A stretch of DNA of 43,398 nucleotides from Patescibacteria group bacterium. Its GTDB lineage: Bacteria > Patescibacteriota > Minisyncoccia > Moranbacterales > SCTJ01. This document shows, one piece after another, positions 41,023 through 43,398 of this stretch. Numbering within the stretch: position 1 is the stretch's first letter; every line of letters begins with the position of its first letter. A model generated the notes under the pieces. That model had not been told where the DNA came from, searched no databases, and saw nothing but the letters and a program-made list of their open reading frames with translations. The stretch lies in contig SCTJ01000079.1 in assembly GCA_004297805.1 (NCBI GenBank), forward strand, positions 1 through 43,398. The letters are read 5' to 3'. Both the position numbers and the translations under genes were made by a program.

Positions 41023-41050
41023 ATCATAGCGTTTCTAAGCAATCTGGCAA
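41023..41050 (-). promoter_or_regulatory. lepA promoter
   Basis: TTGCCA (41050-41045), 16 bases, TATGAT (41028-41023), with only nine bases before the start codon. Confidence 0.65.
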
Positions 41051-41072
41051 CCTGGCCCAATCTGAGTTTGGA

Positions 41073-41101
41073 TTGACTAGCGTATATTTTGATGCTAGCC
41101 T
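41073..41101 (+). promoter_or_regulatory. Promoter of paralogue 1 of the duplicated unit
   Basis: TTGACT, 17 bases, TAGCCT, then a CGCTGGAA shared with the next unit near the expected transcription start. Confidence 0.65.
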
Positions 41102-41178
41102 GGCCTATCGCTGGAACAAGTCTCAGCGACACTCAGTTCATCCAACACGCAACCCATCACCAGGAGGAGGTAGATTCG

Positions 41179-41673
41179 ATGGCAAAGCGAGCAACCAAGG
41201 AGTCGTACCAACGGACGGCCAACCGGGTGCTGAAAGCCCTGCTGGCCATGCCCAACAACGGCCTCACGAAGCGCCACCGCGGCGGCTGGTTCAGCCGCCG
41301 CGATCACCGTGGCACGGTCCGAACCTATTTCATGATCGGACACCCACCGTACCGCGATCGGGACAAGTGCCTGAGACTCTCCCTGTATAATGGCCAGCGT
41401 CTGCACTCCCACCCGGAGCACCTCAGCAGCTGGCAGAGTCGCCGCCCGAAGCTCCGCTGGTACGGAGGCGCCATCCGGATGACGGACGGCGGATCGCTCT
41501 CTTTCTGGGGTCTCCCCGAGAAGGCCAACGAGGCGCTGGTGCTCATGGTCGCCTTGATCCGCGGTCGCATCTCCTTCCACGAAGAAATCGGGTTCATCAC
41601 CACCGAAAGCCAGAACGACCTCTTCTTCAAGTTCGGAGAATACCTCTGCAGCCGCCTCGGCTGGTTCAAGTAG
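41179..41673 (+). CDS. 164-aa basic protein, unknown, paralogue 1
   Basis: ATG at 41179 is chosen for the AGGAGGAGG nine bases upstream and because the next gene starts at the same residue. The product begins MAKRATKESYQRTANRVLKA, then LLAMPNNGLTKRHRGGWFSR, HPEHLSSWQSRRPKLRWYGG, AIRMTDGGSLSFWG and a helical end. About half of its residues match paralogue 2. It is strongly basic and tryptophan-rich (SSWxSRR, GGAIR), which would suit nucleic-acid or polyanion binding, but no known fold is recognised. Plus strand, between lepA and murJ, which are both on the minus strand. Confidence 0.75.
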   Translation: MAKRATKESYQRTANRVLKALLAMPNNGLTKRHRGGWFSRRDHRGTVRTYFMIGHPPYRDRDKCLRLSLYNGQRLHSHPEHLSSWQSRRPKLRWYGGAIRMTDGGSLSFWGLPEKANEALVLMVALIRGRISFHEEIGFITTESQNDLFFKFGEYLCSRLGWFK

Positions 41674-41689
41674 CCGGACCGAGTCTAAC

Positions 41690-41720
41690 AGCCCCCTGGG
41701 TCACAACTGACCAGGGGGTT
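41690..41720 (+). terminator. Terminator, copy 1
   Basis: CCCCCTGG and CCAGGGGG with further pairing (TCA/TGA) around a CAAC tetraloop, then TTGATCATATCC. The same 35 bases follow paralogue 2. Confidence 0.85.
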
Positions 41721-41775
41721 GATCATATCCCAATCTTTTTATTAAAGTATCCGTACTTTAACATCTGATCTAAGA

Positions 41776-41804
41776 TTGACTGTCAGACTTACTAATGATA
41801 ACCT
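41776..41804 (+). promoter_or_regulatory. Promoter of paralogue 2 of the duplicated unit
   Basis: TTGACT, 17 bases, TAACCT, then CTGTCTAGCGCTGGAA. Same hexamers and start region as the promoter at 41073-41101; spacers differ. Confidence 0.65.
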
Positions 41805-41870
41805 GTCTAGCGCTGGAATGGGTAATGGAAAAATCGATTCGGTTCGACGCCACAAAGGGAGGGACGTTCA

Positions 41871-42353
41871 ATGGCGACAAGAGCAACCAGAGAGTCGTAC
41901 GAACGAATGGCCAATCGGTTCCTCAAGGAACTGCTGGCCATGCCCAATAACGGGCTCAAGCCTCATCACCTCGGCGGCTATCTCACCCGACGCGGCCCCG
42001 ACGGCAGGATCCGCTTCACCTACGTGATCGGCAACCCGCCGGTCGAGCGACAGAAGGAGTATGGAGAATACTCGCGAGAGAAGGGCCGGCGCCTGAACGT
42101 TCACCCGCACCATTTCAGCAGCTGGTGGAGTCGCCGCAAGCGCCTCAAGCAGTACGGCGGTGCCATCCGAACAGAAGATGGCGGCTCGCTCTCCTTCTCG
42201 GGCACGAACGAAATGGCCGAGGAGGCGCTGGCGCTGCTCATCGCCGACGCCCGTGGCCACATCACCCACGAGAACATGCTGAGGGTCATCAAGAAGAGCC
42301 GCAACCACCTCTTCATCCGGTTCTGCGCCTACTACCACCTCTGCGGGATCTGA
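41871..42353 (+). CDS. 160-aa basic protein, unknown, paralogue 2
   Basis: GGGAGGGACGTTCA precedes the ATG. It begins MATRATRESYERMANRFLKE, LLAMPNNGLKPHHLGGYLTR and keeps the landmarks of paralogue 1: HPHHFSSWWSRRKRLKQYGG, AIRTEDGGSLSFSG and an EEALALLI helix, ending YYHLCGI. Differences are spread over the protein, so the duplication is not recent, while promoter hexamers and terminator stayed nearly the same. Nothing points to a toxin, nuclease or transposase active site. Possibly a small nucleic-acid-binding family. Function unknown. Confidence 0.75.
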   Translation: MATRATRESYERMANRFLKELLAMPNNGLKPHHLGGYLTRRGPDGRIRFTYVIGNPPVERQKEYGEYSREKGRRLNVHPHHFSSWWSRRKRLKQYGGAIRTEDGGSLSFSGTNEMAEEALALLIADARGHITHENMLRVIKKSRNHLFIRFCAYYHLCGI

Positions 42354-42378
42354 CACAACTCGTCAGCCAGAAGAAAAC

Positions 42379-42409
42379 AACCCCCTGGGTCACAACTGAC
42401 CAGGGGGTT
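42379..42409 (+). terminator. Terminator, copy 2
   Basis: Same hairpin as at 41690-41720 (CCCCCTGGGTCA-CAAC-TGACCAGGGGG with one bulge), followed by TTGATCATATCC. Confidence 0.85.
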
Positions 42410-42604
42410 GATCATATCCTAATAAATTTAATAAAAGCTGCCTCACCTTAGATAATAAAACAATATTCCGTCCGTACGACCGAGGCGTTGAAAATTGAGC
42501 GAGCGAACGTAAAATTCATCCGCAGATGCGAAGCGCAGCTGAGAATTTTTAGTGAGCGAGTGATAATTTTCCGCTGAGTGGAGTCAGGATCGGCGCTTTC
42601 TTTC
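42410..42604. other. Intergenic AT-rich stretch, nothing recognised
   Basis: Between the last plus-strand terminator and the murJ terminator. It has GCGAGCGAACGT- and GTGAGCGAGTGA-like degenerate repeats. No ORF, RNA or promoter can be supported. Confidence 0.5.
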
Positions 42605-42638
42605 TGTCCGCTTTCTTTGGCGCCAAAGAAAGCGGACA
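42605..42638 (-). terminator. 34-bp perfect palindrome after murJ
   Basis: TGTCCGCTTTCTTTGGC and its exact complement without a spacer, 19 bases after the murJ stop. Probably a terminator; a partial copy (GGCGC...CTTTCTTTCTGTCCG) lies beside it. Confidence 0.6.
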
Positions 42639-42656
42639 ACCAATCAAAGTTGGACC

Positions 42657-43398
42657 CTATAGTCCGCTAACCTCGCTCGCATCTTCCTTGATCTGATCGC
42701 GAGCGCGGAAGATTTTGCGCGTGATCGCATCACGCAATTTGTAAAATTCATCGATGCGCAAAAAGACACAAGCAAAGGAAAAAGTGGCAACCCCCAATAG
42801 GGTAGAAATCACTAGCCACAAAAACACCTCGGGAAAAGTATCGGGACTAAATTGCAAACCAATGGCCGCCTTAGCCAGTTGCGCCGCCGTTCCGGCCAAG
42901 AGTGAAGCAATTAAAATCTTCAATGCAAACTTGATCATCCCACTGTCATCCAGATCGCCCACTCGCCGTCGAAGCGCCAGAAACAGAAAACTCATGTTAA
43001 TGATGCTGGCGACTGAAAAAGCCACTGCCAGACCCATCACCTCATAGCGACCAATCAAAATTAGAACCAGACTGATGTTCACCAGCTCGGCAAAAAAAGC
43101 AATATAAAAAGGGGTGCGAGTATTGTGAAAGGCGTAAAAGGCCCGGGTGAAAATAGGAATGAGGCTCTGCGCAAACAAACTAATCGACAGCATGCCTAGC
43201 ACACTCAGGGTCATCTCGGTGTCCTCCCATCCAAACTCTCCCGCACCCAAAATAACCCGCACGATTTGCGCGCGCAACACCAAAATCAAAGCACTAATCG
43301 GCACCACGAAAAAAAGGATTTGCCGTACGGCTTGCGAAAACAATTTGGAAAAGGCGACCTTATCATCTCGCGCGGCCAAAGCACTCAGTGAAGGAAAA
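42657..43398 (-). CDS. murJ: MurJ lipid II flippase, 5' truncated by window edge
   Basis: The visible 247 codons start inside the protein at FPSLSALAARDD, the conserved end of the seventh-helix region of MurJ/MviN, and include VILGAGEFGWEDTEMTLSVL and RAFYAFHNTRTPFYIAFFAE, both standard for the family, then four more helices and a charged tail. MurJ flips lipid II to the outer side of the membrane for peptidoglycan synthesis. About the first half is outside the window. Ordinary composition. Confidence 0.93.
   Translation of the reverse strand, partial: FPSLSALAARDDKVAFSKLFSQAVRQILFFVVPISALILVLRAQIVRVILGAGEFGWEDTEMTLSVLGMLSISLFAQSLIPIFTRAFYAFHNTRTPFYIAFFAELVNISLVLILIGRYEVMGLAVAFSVASIINMSFLFLALRRRVGDLDDSGMIKFALKILIASLLAGTAAQLAKAAIGLQFSPDTFPEVFLWLVISTLLGVATFSFACVFLRIDEFYKLRDAITRKIFRARDQIKEDASEVSGL

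Noticed and set aside
42605-42638. Palindrome as an insertion-sequence end
   Set aside because: No transposase or partner repeat; position right after murJ fits a terminator.

Overview
The window looks like a chromosomal segment of a Patescibacteria/CPR (Parcubacteria-like) bacterium. The evidence is indirect: single-copy housekeeping genes of moderate GC (lepA, clpB, murJ, a short FtsB-like protein), families that recur in CPR genomes (DUF4012, DUF3160, membrane-anchored MEMO, short SD-less host leaders), and a diversity-generating retroelement (DGR), which is common in this group. No rRNA, tRNA or CRISPR was found, so the taxon is an inference. Almost everything reads on the minus strand.

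Layout. 1-238: truncated sugar 3,5-epimerase. 310-1700: GC-rich short transcription units with tiny ORFs. 1725-6243: exopolysaccharide/cell-surface genes (DUF4012, Wzz-like, GT4, beta-helix). 6265-9379: a DGR with reverse transcriptase, avd, template repeat (TR), and a target gene whose C-terminal variable repeat (VR1) differs from TR only at TR adenines. 9378-13036: radical SAM/SPASM, GT4, O-antigen-ligase-like. 13089-16218: GC-rich three-gene unit (secreted protein, membrane coiled coil, LysM plus beta-barrel). 16219-16992: second Wzz-like gene. 17061-19246: two GC-rich secreted-protein units. 19258-26330: HtrA-like pseudoprotease with PDZ, membrane protein, ClpB, ferredoxin, parvulin-type PPIase, FtsB-like, tiny membrane protein. 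26380-27047: GC-rich unit. 27067-28962: a second, remote DGR-type target fused to a paralogue, carrying the same 57-bp upstream repeat as the first target. 28964-35853: rhodanese, MEMO, DUF3160, ABC exporter, cupin, AlkD-like. 35960-38762: three GC-rich units (guaA, a membrane protein, two zinc-ribbon microproteins). 38794-41050: hemerythrin and lepA. 41073-42409: a tandem duplicated GC-rich unit on the plus strand. 42605-43398: murJ, truncated.

Two expression dialects coexist. The ordinary genes have no Shine-Dalgarno (SD) sequence and often a -10 box only 7-14 nt before the start codon, which suggests leaderless or near-leaderless mRNAs. The GC-rich genes sit only between ordinary genes, mostly as self-contained units: sigma70-like promoter (TTGACA-like, usually 17 bp, TATAAT-like), leader of roughly 25-200 nt, strong GGAGG-type SD, GC-rich ORF, GC-rich terminator hairpin. 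Some 3' modules and promoters are near-identical between units. Several products have Gram-negative-style signal peptides and one ends as an outer-membrane barrel would, which does not fit a CPR envelope. Whether these units are captured foreign genes, a dispersing cassette family, or a compartment of the same genome cannot be settled from this window.

The DGR is the best supported system. It has unusual points: avd is inverted relative to RT, a ten-base C/G homopolymer sits at the start region of both avd and RT in a length that keeps both nearest ATGs out of frame, a palindromic repeat is inserted in frame inside the RT, and a GTATATAC triple array marks both target genes 19.6 kb apart.
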